64,000 nucleotides of DNA from Bactrocera neohumeralis (lineage: Eukaryota > Arthropoda > Insecta > Diptera > Tephritidae): contig NC_065919.1 in the NCBI RefSeq assembly GCF_024586455.1, positions 41,888,839 through 41,952,838 on the forward strand, read 5' to 3'. A program made the position numbers and the translations under genes. The notes below the pieces were generated by a model. That model saw nothing but the letters and a program-made list of their open reading frames with translations, did not search any database and had not been told where the DNA came from. Shown here one piece after another: positions 47,628 to 57,951 of this stretch (the stretch's first letter is position 1; each line of letters starts with the position of its first letter).

Positions 47628-47836
47628 TATTGCACTAGAGGTTACCTGTGTTTTACAGTATTTGTGTAAGTGTGAAAAACAGTTTAATAAATTTGTCCTG
47701 AACATTTACATGCTTTCCATTGATAGATAAATCGACCGAAATTTCAGGTGCCTTTAAACAATATTCTACACATATACTTAGTCCTGCCATAAGTCCTGTT
47801 ACAAGTTCAGGCTGTTATAAAAATATTATACATTTC

Positions 47837-48285
47837 AAACCTTACGTCTGGGACACACCATAATTACACACGCTTATTTATTGCAACGTGCCCCTCATGG
47901 TAACTGCCCATTTTGCGACGAAAACGCAACGGTAGAACACATATTAACCGCTTGCCCTATAACTGCAACAATTAGACATGAGATTTTTAATTCAGCCGAT
48001 CCATTCCAGCTTCTGAATGAGCCCACCGCTAAAAATGTGAATATGATTTATAATTTTCTTAAGGAAAGAGATCTACTTCGACGAATATAAAGATTTATAG
48101 CTACTCTGATTAACTCATTAACCCTACTTCCTAAGTACTAATCTATCCTTTCACTTCTATTTTAATATTATCATAACAGACAGCCGAAGGCCTCTGCTGC
48201 CAGTGCTGCTAGATATTTATTTGTAGAATATTAAGTATTGTACAAATAATTTATAAAATAAAAAATAAAAATAAATAAATAAATA
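47837..48285 (+). mobile_element. 3' end of a non-LTR retrotransposon
   Basis: The frame reads LRLGHTIITHAYLLQRAP, HGNCPFCDENATVEHILTACP and ends at 48090. This CxxC...HxxxxC knuckle is typical of the C-terminus of jockey/I-type LINEs. It is followed by a 3' UTR and an A-rich (AAATAAAT)n tail at 48255-48285. Only the last 80 or so codons remain. Confidence 0.75.
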
Positions 48286-48299
48286 TACATTTCAAAATA

Positions 48300-48545
48300 A
48301 ATTAAATTTTATTCGAAATAGTCAACTTTGGGCACAAACCGTAGTCTAATAGATTCAAAGCTGGACTTCCGAATAGAGAATCATGAGCAGTTGTGAAACC
48401 ACAGAAAGTGCAGAGATGTAACACTCTTGCATGAGACTCCCACCAAACCATTACTCAACTGGTTGATGATCACTTCGAACCCTTGTAATATATCTTTTGC
48501 GTCTTTCGAAGTTTTGGTGTAGTCCTTTTTGCTCATTAAACACTG
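48300..48545 (-). pseudogene. Possible mariner-like transposase C-terminal remnant
   Basis: Minus-strand text near 48310 ends RFVPKVDYFE followed by a stop, resembling the KGGYFE-type C-terminus. Upstream text is too decayed to align. It occupies the place where receptor exon TM2-TM3 would be expected in unit B. Confidence 0.35.
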
Positions 48546-48550
48546 AAACG

Positions 48551-48688
48551 ATGAAGAAGCCGCTTGAGATAAGATTTCATTCTCATGTTGTTCTTCTTAA
48601 CAACCGCGAAGTCGAACTGAAGGATGGTACCCGAATTGTGTGCTAACCAAGTGATGGTCCCACGAATCATTCGCAACAGAAATATCTA
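48551..48688 (+). pseudogene. TkR99D: Receptor exon 2 remnant in unit B
   Basis: It retains ATGAAG..CCGCTTGAG, then lacks about 75 bp of TM4. It continues with the nucleotide equivalents of CCATGTTGTTCTTCTT, GTCGAACTGAAGGATGG and GATGGTCCCACGAATCATTC. Frameshifts and an early TAA destroy coding capacity. Confidence 0.85.
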
Positions 48689-49561
48689 GTAAGTTAGAAT
48701 ATATATGCATAAGTATTAGTGTAATTGTTTGAACATGTGATAATGATGGTCCGATAAGTTTTTATACTCATCGCCCGAAGGCGTAAGCGACGAAATATGG
48801 CTTTGTTTTGACCGAAGTTTGTTGGTCCTAGGATTTAAAAAAGACAAAAAAGCATATCGGTCAGCATTTCGTTTCTTATTTTTTAATGCTTGGATGCTGT
48901 AAGTTATTATTTTCCTTCAATGGTCCTCTGGTTTAATCGCAATGAAATATGACACCACAGGTACGGACTAGAAAATAAAGAACAGTCGAAACAGAGGACA
49001 TCACTTGACGAGCCTGCTCCGAAAAACGAGATAGACGATAGCTGTCATTTTCTGTGATTTATAATGTCTGATCTTCGTAACTAACTTATGGCGGAGCAAA
49101 ACGGTCACATTCAATTGTACTATGCCGAAATTTGAGTCGAATAAGGACGTTATGGCCGCCACGGGGTATAATTTGAACACTAAAAGAAAATTGGATTTTC
49201 AGATGGGTTAAAGAAATTAGCTGGGACAAGAATGTCAGGGCAAACAAAGAATTCTTATGGAGAGATATTAGTCAATCGAATTGTGTATAAACAAAGCGCC
49301 TTTTCCTGACTGTTAACAAGCCGTACATAATTTGTGATTTTTTCAAAAGAAATAAAGAAAATATTAACTGAGATATTCGAATTGAAAATCAATATAATCA
49401 AGGCTACCTTGTCTAAGGTGATGACCAATGACCTTGTGAGTAAATTATATTTTGCATTATCTCTGTATTTAAGTCTACATTTCGGCAAAACTGCAAATCC
49501 CAAAGCAGTAAGTCGGACTCTTGTGACAAATACGAAAATGCCCTTTTATTTTCCTTTACAG

Positions 49562-49698
49562 TTATAATATCGTTTTTATGATTCTCACGTATATGATGCT
49601 CATGATTTCGATGACGGCCACTTATTCTCGATACTACATTGAGCTTTAAGACTTAAGGGCAATCGGAGAGTATACGCCTAGACAGACTGAGAGTGCGT
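49562..49698 (+). pseudogene. TkR99D: Receptor exon 3 (TM5) remnant in unit B
   Basis: The acceptor TTTACAG is conserved. It reads YNIVFMILTYMMLMISMTA and TYSRYYIEL, then TAA where the family has Trp. The following AIGEYTPRQ-like text (near 49665) is still in frame before decay at the donor. The TM6-TM7 exon that should follow is deleted, as the sequence jumps from here to intron sequence equivalent to 26690. Confidence 0.87.
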
Positions 49699-50177
49699 AA
49701 ATTTGTCACTTTATTGATTTTTTTTCTTTCTGCTCGTTTTAGTTATCGCTACCACCGCACATAGAAAATATCAACTAAATTTTTGACAATACTGAGCGAT
49801 CAATATGAAGAATTTAGAATTGGAAAGAATAAATTTTATTTTGCACACAAAGGGACTATTGTTCAACTCCATTATATTTTTATACGTTTGCTTGAAGCTA
49901 TTGGTCAATGTGCTCATTCAGTGTATGTAATTGTTCTTCCATCCACAGTATCCGCACAACCGATGTTTTTGTTGGAAAGGCCAAAGTGATTGAAGGATTA
50001 TTACCCATATGTATTTCACACAGTGTCGTACATTTTATTAGCCATACCAATCTCAAGGAGTTTAAGAATACAGAAGTTCATTTATCTGTAAATACAGGGT
50101 TCTCCAATAAAAGTGATATCATTTCTTAAAAGAAAATATATTTTATTTAATTTGTATTAAAATACATAGATGCAATT

Positions 50178-50913
50178 CTTCTTCTTCTTCTTAATTGGCG
50201 TAGACACCGCTTACGCGATTATAGCCGAGTTAACAACAACGCGGTGGAGGTCTTTCCCTTCCTTTGCTTCCCCCGGCGGGTACTGCATCGAATACTTTCA
50301 GAGCTGAAGTGTTTTCATCCATCCGGACAACATGACCTAGCAAGCGTAGCCGCTGTCTTTTAATTCGCTGAACTATGTCGATGTCGTCGTATATCTCGTA
50401 CAGCTCATCGTTCCATCGAATGCGATATTCGCCGTGGCCAATGCGCAAAGGACCATAAATCTTTCGCAGAATTTTTCTCTCGAAAACTCATAACGTCGAC
50501 TCATCGGTTGTTGTCATCGCCCAAGCCTCTGCACCATACAGCAGGACGGGAATTATGAGCGACTTATAGAGTTTAGTTTTTGTTCGTCGAGAGAGGACTT
50601 TACTTTTCAATTGCCTACTCAGTCCGAAGTAGCACCTGATGATATCAATATCATCGGCATACGCCAGCAGCTGTACACTCTTATAGAAGATGGTACCTTC
50701 TCTATTTAGTTCTGCAGCTCGAACTATTTTCTCCAGGAGCAGGTTGAAGAAGTCGCACGATAGGGAGTCGCCTTGTCTGAAACTTCGTTTGGTATCGAAC
50801 GGCTCGGAGAGGTCCTTCCCGATCCTAACGGATCTTTTGGTGTTACTCAACGTCAGTTTACACAGCCGTATTAGTTTTGCGGGGATACCAAATTCAGACA
50901 TCGCGGCATAAAG
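50178..50913 (-). mobile_element. RTE/BovB-like LINE, copy 4, 5'-truncated with TSD
   Basis: It is flanked by GCAATT at 50172-50177 and 50914-50919. The 3' end is the (GAA)n tail (CTTCTTCTTCTTCTT on this strand). It encodes YAAMSEFGIPAKLIRLCKL, RQGDSLSCDFFNLLLEKI, AYADDIDII, GAEAWAMTTTDESTL and RLRLLGHVVRMDE. A deletion right after YADDIDII and frame changes break the ORF. Confidence 0.88.
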
Positions 50914-50917
50914 GCAA

Positions 50918-51235
50918 TTAAGTTCGGAATATAACATCATTCAAGTTGCCTCCACGACTTCTTTTGCAGAAGAGAATTCGATGAATCCAATTTTCCAGTA
51001 CTTTTTTTACTAAATCAAGTCGTGTGTCATGAATAGAACGTTCAATATTGGCTTCTAAAACTTGAAGCGAGTCTGGTTTATTGTTAAAGACCAATGACTT
51101 CAAAAAACTCCATAAGAATAAGTTTAATGGTGTTAAATCACAACTTCTTGGAGGCCATTTAATGTTACAATAACTTGAAATAATCGAATCTCCAAACATT
51201 TCGGTTGTTGCACGTGCTGTGTAGCACCTAGCCGA
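50918..51235 (-). pseudogene. Transposase C-terminus, DDE_3 'rosa-like'
   Basis: It reads TARATTEMFGDSIISSYCNI, KWPPRSCDLTPLNLFLWSFL and ENWIHRILFCKRSRGGNLND, ending at its natural TAA near 50918. The CDLTPLN block holds the position of the third catalytic Asp (usually CDLTPLDxFLW), changed here to Asn. The first 60% of the protein is missing. The RTE LINE at 50178-50913 inserted directly after the stop codon. Confidence 0.78.
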
Positions 51236-51582
51236 CCGATTTCAACCACATAACATTATTTTAAAATTCCTGACACAGTGCTAAAATAAACAAAATCGTA
51301 CAGCAACTACCGGAAATGTGGACTCCAGTATCTATAGTTGACTTTTAACCGAAAATATCGGTCAATGAAATTAAGAGAGTATATACAGTGTTGGAAAAAA
51401 TAATACAAACGGGTTGCTTACATATAATAAATCAATTATATCAATACTTGTTAAAAATATTTCTTGAAATGGCCCACCCTGCACAAATAGCTGTTAACAG
51501 TTACTGTTTTGCAAACCCGTTTTATTCCGCTAGTTTGTCTTATTTTGCCTTTATATGCGAGAGAGTGAACAAGTGAATAGTA

Positions 51583-51607
51583 GCGCTTGGAAAAAATAAT
51601 AGAAACA
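51583..51607 (+). promoter_or_regulatory. Internal direct repeat of the Tc1-like terminal repeat
   Basis: GCGCTTGGAAAAAATAATAG AAACA repeats the core of the outer end. It is a likely second transposase-binding site of an IR/DR element. Function is inferred from the family. Confidence 0.7.
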
Positions 51608-51739
51608 AAACGTGTTTGTTAATATTTTTGATTTTTAAAAGGTAAAAAATTTGTTTTTGATGCTTCTAATTGTGTTTTAAAATAATGTAAAATGAATTAA
51701 ATTTATACTATAGGTTATTTTGCCATAAAAACTAATAAA

Positions 51740-52726
51740 ATGGGCCGAGCCAAACACTGCACGGAAGAGGAGAAGAATGTAATAATTAACTTGAGAAAAA
51801 AAGGAAACTCAATGAGTAAAATAGCAGATATGATTAAATGCTCCAAGAAGAAGGTGTTCACTGCCCTTCATAGTGTAAAAAAGCCTGAAACACGAGGTAG
51901 AAAACGAAAAATGACTGCTGGCGATGACAGGCGTTTAATTCGGCATTGCAAAGCTAACCCTTTTCTGTCCTCTAAAGAACTGCAGGTGGAATTGAGTTTA
52001 AATGTATCAAACCGAACCATTAGGTACAGGTTGGCAGATGCCAAACTTCCTGCCAGAACACCTAGAAAAGTACCCTTGCTGAGCCTTAAAAACAAAAACA
52101 ACAGGCTTGCTTTTGCCAGAAAACATCTTTTTCGTCAAAATTGGAAAAATGTGTTGTGGTCTGATGAGACAAAAATTAATATGTTTGGATCAGATGGTAA
52201 ACAATATGTAAGACGTCCTACAAACACAGCATTTGATCCAAAATACACTAGAAAGACGGTTAAGCACAGCGGGGGTTCCATTATGGTGTGGGGTTGCTTC
52301 TCAGAGGAAGGCGTTGGTCCAATATTTTGGATAAAGAACAAAATGTGCGCAGTTGACTATGTTAACATATTGCAGACAATAATGCTTCCCTATGCTAAAG
52401 AGGAAATGCCAATAAGGTGGGAGTTTATGCAGGATAATGAGCCTAAACATGCGTCGAAACTGGTAAAGCAGTGGTTTAAGAAAGAAAGGGTGCAAGTTAT
52501 GGAGTGGCCGTCGCAATCGCCAGACCTAAACCCCATTGAACACCTTTGGGCAGACCTAAAGAAGAGAATCGGACCTTTTAAAGCCAGCAATAAAGACGAA
52601 TTGTGGGCCCAGATTCAAAAATCGTGGAATTCAATTCCAAAAAGCGTGTGCTCAAATTTGGTTCATTCGATGCACCGACGATGCGAAGAGGTAATTAGGC
52701 AAGGCGGCGGTTCAACAAGATATTGA
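51740..52726 (+). CDS. Tc1-like DD34E transposase, intact
   Basis: 328 aa, the usual length of Tc1-type transposases. The N-terminal paired-like DNA-binding region has two helix-turn-helix parts (residues 8-45 and 62-105) with a GRKRK motif (53-57) between them, the usual AT-hook-like or nuclear-localisation position. The DDE_3 catalytic domain has D142 (LWSDETKI), D232 (FMQDNEPKHAS) and E267 (SPDLNPIEHLW). The second and third are separated by 34 residues, i.e. canonical DD34E. A glycine-rich GGSIMVWGCFS box is at 178-188. The start ATG follows AATAAA-rich leader sequence, and the stop is TGA at 52724. There is no frameshift or stop, unlike every other transposase in the window. It could be active or recently active. 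Confidence 0.95.
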   Translation: MGRAKHCTEEEKNVIINLRKKGNSMSKIADMIKCSKKKVFTALHSVKKPETRGRKRKMTAGDDRRLIRHCKANPFLSSKELQVELSLNVSNRTIRYRLADAKLPARTPRKVPLLSLKNKNNRLAFARKHLFRQNWKNVLWSDETKINMFGSDGKQYVRRPTNTAFDPKYTRKTVKHSGGSIMVWGCFSEEGVGPIFWIKNKMCAVDYVNILQTIMLPYAKEEMPIRWEFMQDNEPKHASKLVKQWFKKERVQVMEWPSQSPDLNPIEHLWADLKKRIGPFKASNKDELWAQIQKSWNSIPKSVCSNLVHSMHRRCEEVIRQGGGSTRY

Positions 52727-52786
52727 AACAATAATATTTTTGTAAGAAGTTTGGGTCAAACTTTAATTTATGAAGAAATTATATTA

Positions 52787-52808
52787 TGTTTCTATTTTTT
52801 TTCCAGGC
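52787..52808 (-). promoter_or_regulatory. Internal repeat of the Tc1-like right end
   Basis: Reversed, it reads GCCTGGAAAAAAAATAGAAA CA, close to the outer repeat. Together with 51583-51607 it gives four putative binding sites. It lies just downstream of the transposase stop. Confidence 0.65.
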
Positions 52809-52984
52809 CAAAATTAGAAAATTGATCACAATTTATTTGTGTCTTATAGCACTTGCTAAATAAATCTAGATTTTGATTAACTTTAACAAATATATTAAAG
52901 TAATGTATTTAAATTGAAAGAGTTCTACAAACAATAAAAATATATTGAAAACTGTACGTTTCTATTATTTTTTCCAACACTGTA

Positions 52985-53700
52985 CATACGTGTATCAAAA
53001 AATAGTTGATAAAACGTTTTCGAACTTTCAGGTGACTTTATACCGCATATATTGGCGTGTTTTGATGATAACAGTGTATCTTTGTGCAAAATTGGCAAAA
53101 TTGGGCGAAAACTTGACCTAGCCCCTATATAACTAATATCCGGATTGTCGAACATCCGGCTGATCTTACTTCATACGATTGGTGATTGAATGTGGCATAT
53201 TGTATCCCCAATATAAGTCCATTCCAAATACACAATTTTATTTCACCGATTCCAAAATGGGACGATGGGCGTGACACATTTTTTGGTGAAGTCACATATT
53301 TCAGAACTCGATCGACCGATTTCGACCAAATTTAGTAAATGGTATTATTCTAATACTCCTATGTCACAGTGCGAAAATAGGCAAAAATCGGACTACATGG
53401 TTGTACGTCTACTTCCCTTATAACACAATTTTAAATTCCATTTGATCCCTTCACTTTGCAGTACACAATTCTAGAAGTAATTCATATAACGGGATAGAGT
53501 TTTTCACTAATAGTTCCTTATAACCAAAGAATGCCGAAATCAGTTAAAACTTTTCAAGCCCCTGGGCACCGAATATGTGGACCCTAATATCTATATTTGT
53601 CTTTTGATCGAAAATATCGGTTAATGTTTTGGATAGACAATTTACATTCAGACAGATTCCTATGCCCACATACACCTAATATAAAGATAAAAAAAATTTA
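52985..53700. repeat. GAGTATA-family repeat modules
   Basis: It contains GGGACGATGGGCGTGACAC, AGAACTCGATCGACCGATTTC and the GGACCCTAATATCTATATTTG module, also seen at 51315. This shows that the Tc1-like element sits inside one repeat copy. Confidence 0.55.
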
Positions 53701-54648
53701 CGAAAGAAGAATGTATAAAATACTCTTTACAGATTCGTAATTTGTAAGCTTTAGTGATAGTAAATATGTGTTGATGTGTTCAATGCCTTGTTCTGTTCTT
53801 TTGTACCGCACATATTTGAAGTTCACCTCAAGGTGTTAAGGCTCTTTTAATCCATTTGCTATGTCTCAAAGCTTTAAGTATTTAAGACACTTAACTTAAC
53901 ATTTTGCTACATCTACTAGGTTTTTCCGAATTAGCTCATATCTATAAACACTCTTTATTTCACACCGTTGCTCCGCCTAGCATTGAAGGTTTTAGCTATG
54001 TACGCATCGGCTGTTACAGCTTTAATTTAAATGGCTACTTAATGGAGAAGTTAAAGAAAACTATGACACTGATCTTTCGCAATAAAATCACTTAAGTCTT
54101 AGAAAAGCCCAAACAAATGTGGCCAGAACTCTCATACAAAGTTTTGATAAGAGAAGTTCCAAATATTGTCAAATATGAAAGTCAGACAAAAATGAGAGAC
54201 AAATACAGCAGCATGTGCACTGTGTATGTGCGTAATTCAGAAAACTTCTCAATAAGAAATTTCTGGAAACGTCAGGCGGATAAATAAGATTGTCATAGAC
54301 GTCTGAAAATAAGTTGTCTAGAATGCTTGCACTTTGTAATGATTAAATGTCGTAAGCTTCACAAAGAGTAGTTAGATAAAAAGGATCCGCGAGGTTATTC
54401 CGCTGCATGGTCACGTCAGCTTACAGAAAATATGTCGCGCATAAACTTAGCACACAGCAACCAATCGTAAGGTAACATCTTGAATTAATTGCAGAGCAAT
54501 CAATTGCAGAAGCAAGCTGTTGCACTCTCTACTGATGCACTGACATAAGTGGCAGTCACGGATTTGGACACCAAACACTCATCACTTGTCATACTGCAAA
54601 GTGCATGTACTCGAATTTTCATATCAATAAATTGCGATTTAACTTTGA
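53701..54648. other. Non-coding stretch of unit B
   Basis: 53880-54330 aligns with 35640-36060 (TTAACATTTTGCTACATC and GTCAGGCGG landmarks). No exon was recognised before 54652. Confidence 0.5.
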
Positions 54649-54651
54649 CAG

Positions 54652-54788
54652 ATTACGTAACGGCTTTTAGCGATTCTTCCGATGGTGCTTGTGCGTTTAG
54701 GCCGGCGCTGAATCTCTAAACAGACGCAAAATAACTTTGCCGTACTCGTGCGCGGGTTCACCGGTTCTTAATCGCATCGAGAGAAATG
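54652..54788 (+). pseudogene. TkR99D: Receptor C-terminal tail exon in unit B, two stops
   Basis: Acceptor TTGACAG ends at 54651. The phase continues exactly from the TM6-TM7 exon (AG+A gives Arg). In frame it reads LRNGF-stop, RFFRWCLCV-stop, AGAESLNRRKITLPYSCAGS, PVLNRIERN. This aligns with helix 8 (FRYGFKMVFRWC in fly receptors) and the SRYSCSGSP tail of TkR99D. The stops at 54668-54670 and near 54698 are TAG at positions of Lys and Arg. The donor position has TTAAGT instead of GTAAGT, so splicing is lost too. Confidence 0.85.
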
Positions 54789-55033
54789 TTAAGTTTTATA
54801 TGTTTAAATATAGTTGTTATATTTGCAAGCTTAATGTTAATTTAAAAGTTAATCGAAATTTTGCAATTTCTTTTTTGAACTCGAATCTTCTTTCACAAAA
54901 TAATCTCAGATACCTCATGTCACGTCACCATTTGCTAATGTTTTTCCGTCTGTCCATCATATCTTCTTCATCTTAGCTCACCTTCCAGTTGGACATTTCT
55001 CAGTCAATCCATCATTTTGTGTGTCTCTTGCAG

Positions 55034-55099
55034 ATACACGGCGCTCATTTTTGTATACCTGTCCGAGCTCACCGAAAAACCGTCGCGTAACTTCACGTG
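55034..55099 (+). pseudogene. TkR99D: Receptor C-terminal tail exon 2 in unit B
   Basis: Acceptor TTGCAG and donor GTAAGT bound a 66-bp exon in matching phase 1. It reads TRRSFLYTCPSSPKNRRVTS, matching the ILYTCPSSPK tail segment of TkR99D. This segment is open. Later tail exons were not found. Confidence 0.8.
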
Positions 55100-57951
55100 G
55101 TAAGTAAATGGATTATAATACCTTATGAACTTAACGTGAATGATGGGCAGACATTTTTTTAATTATTGTTCAAAATGTACCAATCAGCTGTGGCAATCAA
55201 ACAAAATACAGACAAAGCTTTATCGTTTGAAATCCTAGTAATTCCTAAACAGTCCAAAAGTGTGCCTTGTGGTGTAAGCTTGTTGCTGATGCATGTCACC
55301 ATTGGATTTATAACACCAACCAGGTATGTCTAATGTTGAGCCACTGCCCAATCTTATCATGTGCATGTGAAACTGGGCGCTTGTAATCCTTTTTTGTTTT
55401 CAGACAAACGTATCTGACTAGCCAATTGAAAAACAATTTATTATACATTTGGCAAATGTGTTGGAGCCTAAAGGAAAAATATTAAAATTTATGTTGTTTA
55501 TTACAATCTTTGTAATAAATATTATACGCTATGGTTGTTATATTATCTTAGCTTAATCGAATACCTACTTATATGACAGGAAGTTGCGACATCAGCCTGG
55601 ACAAGCGGTGTTTTAAGGAGTTATATATGGTACAGTTAGAAGGCTGAAAAAAGCGAATTATCCAGAATTTTTTCTTAGAAAACTTTTAGATTTATTGATT
55701 GAAAAACTTTTACACATATTATTTTATCTTTTAACTGTATTTTAAGACTTAATATTAGTAAAAATATTTATTTGGAAAGGAACTAAAGCTGATCTGCGGA
55801 AGCTTGTCTGAAAAAAGACGTTTTGTGGTGAATACTATATTTCTGAACTGGATCCTCTGAAATTAAAAAAACCAAACTGATTTCATTAAAGTAATGTGAA
55901 ATCTAGAAAAGCAAATCCTAGGAATCTCAAAAAACAAAAATCGATATTTTACCAAAATTGCGACTTTCAATTGTTAATAAAAAATATATTTCTCGGTGAG
56001 AAAAATCTTCGATTAATTATTAAAAAATAATATAATTAATAAGCTCGTGTTAATATTTGAAACTAGTCGGTTTAGCCGTTTTCACGTAATGCTGGTCATC
56101 GACTTTGAAAACACCTTTTTGAGAAAAGAGTGTTTAATGTTTGGTCTTGTACTTTGTAACCTCGAAAATATTCATTGATTTTTTGAAAATTCTAACTATA
56201 TACATATAACCTCTTAACACATATAAAAGTCGCGATTTCTTAATGAACATATATCACGTCACTTTAGTAAGATCGATTTTCATTATGTGTGGAATTTATC
56301 TTTTACCTTAACAATCAAACAGTTGCTTCGTAATACCACAAATAAGTAATTAAGTAAGATAATGTGCTCAAAATAGCACACCCGAGAACCAGAGATATCG
56401 CTATTTGAACGCGTTCTTTTGGGAACAGTTCAGAGATCAAAAGATTTCTAAATTTAAGTTTGGTACAAAAGTCCACGGCAATGAAAAACACCTGCGATTT
56501 AAATAAGTGCGCATTTACCAAACTCATTAATGTTAACAAATGGTATCCCAACAAAACCTTTCTCAACTTTGAAAGTAGCTGCATGAGTGAAGATTTTACT
56601 CATGACAAGTTTTCTAAGAGTGTAAATTTATGAGTTCTTAGTTGTAAGAGAGAGAATAATAAATTTTACTATTCCTTTAAGTTAGCTTAAATTTATAATA
56701 ACGTCATTGAAACTACAATGTATCCACTACCTAAAATATATTATTTGCTATTTCAGGAATAAATACGAATAAAGTCAAGCCTACATCATCACCGACCTGT
56801 TAAATAATCAATCGAGGCACTTCGAACTAATTTAAGAGAATCAACATCGCACTGAAGGTGATTTTTTTCTGTGATATTAGATATATCTAACATATTCTTA
56901 AAATATTTCTATATATTGAGATGAAAAAATAATGTCAAATAGTGGTAAGCTTTTATTGTTAATATTATTCTAAAACTTTTTTAAATTAAAATTGTTTTTA
57001 TTTAAAACCGATATTTTAATATAATGATGCATTTACCATTTTGAAATCATCAACGTTTAATTCTGTATTGAAATAAATGAAATGCATATGTATACTATTT
57101 GAAATTTGATTTAATTTGGAATTTTACAATTTCAAGGTTTGTATCGACAAAACATAACCCCCTCGCCTTTGGCTTAGTAGTTACGTAAAACATTGTGTTA
57201 AGAACTCTGCGCATGACCATATATTTATAACCAATACTTACATCATTTTTGTAAATATTATTCATTGTACAAGTTTTAACATGCGATTTTAGGTTCGGTA
57301 TGGAGTTCTAAGCCTCGAAAGATCAAAAATTTGTATCTCAGACGAAAGTAGACATACACAGGGATGAAAAAGAAAGAAAATAAGGATATCGCAGAGTAAT
57401 TATTAAAACACAAGCTTCGATGTCTATATTTAGTCAGCAACCTGCTTCATAATTAATTGTTCTGTGTCACGAATTCGCCAAGTTGTATTCAATCAACAAG
57501 TGATGAAAGGGACGTGAATGAATTCATGTGCATGTTTAGCTCAAATAAATCACGCTAACTAAATGTCAACTTTTCCGTTTTCTAACATAAATGGTGAATA
57601 TGTAACAACCGGCAGTCGCTTATTATGTTTTAGCGTATGGTACTTCACAAAACAATACTGCTTTCTATTAAATTTATCTCGAAATAAAAACCTTTGATAT
57701 TGATATTGGCGGTTGTTGCTTTGTTGTTGCAAGGAACTATTACAGTTTTCAACTTATAACTGCGTTTTGGCTAACGTTTTGAAATTCGGTATTATCGAAT
57801 CAACGGAATACGTAACAAAAATTTAATTATATATGTTTTATGCCAAATTACGTGTACATACCGTTATGTCAAGCTGAGGTCGTAAAATGACTTCCTTAAC
57901 TTTACTTGTTTTATCAACTTTATTCTTTCGGACACAAGGTCACTTAATTTT
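55100..57951. other. Non-coding right part of unit B and beyond
   Basis: 56430-57040 and 57390-57710 match 36820-37330 and 38050-38370. Homology to the other units ends near 57715 (GATATTGATATTGGCG). No gene was recognised; a 3' exon of the receptor was sought and not found. Confidence 0.5.

Larger units (their letters stand above)
50092..51235 (-). mobile_element. DDE_3 'rosa-like' DNA transposon, N-terminally truncated
   Basis: The C-terminal transposase is at 50918-51235. Downstream of its stop, past a LINE insertion, is a terminal-repeat-like end TACAGGGTTCTCCAATAAAA (reverse strand, outer end at about 50092). The upstream part of the transposase and the other terminal repeat were not found. 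Confidence 0.65.
51386..52982 (+). mobile_element. Structurally complete Tc1-like transposon, 1597 bp
   Basis: 26-bp terminal inverted repeats begin CAGTGTTGGAAAAAATAATA (51386-51411 and 52957-52982 reversed, one mismatch). They are flanked by TA at 51384-51385 and 52983-52984. A second, internal copy of the repeat core (CTTGGAAAAAATAATAGAAA near 51586) and its inverse (near 52787-52808) lie about 180-200 bp inside each end. This is an IR/DR layout as in several Tc1-like elements. It carries one intact transposase gene. It inserted into a GAGTATA-family repeat. Confidence 0.93.
42290..57715 (+). repeat. Unit B: older tandem duplicate of the receptor locus
   Basis: Colinear homologous blocks: 42290-42780 with 8935-9560, 43555-44095 with 13810-14210, 45295-45455 with 16650-16830, 47760-47825 with the two sides of the LINE at 16933-19975, 48551-48690 with receptor exon 2, 49430-49700 with the exon 3 region, 49740-50040 with 26690-26860, 53880-54330 with 35640-36060, 56430-57040 with 36820-37330, and 57390-57710 with 38050-38370. 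Divergence is clearly higher than between A1 and A2, and the TE insertions differ. Confidence 0.8.
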
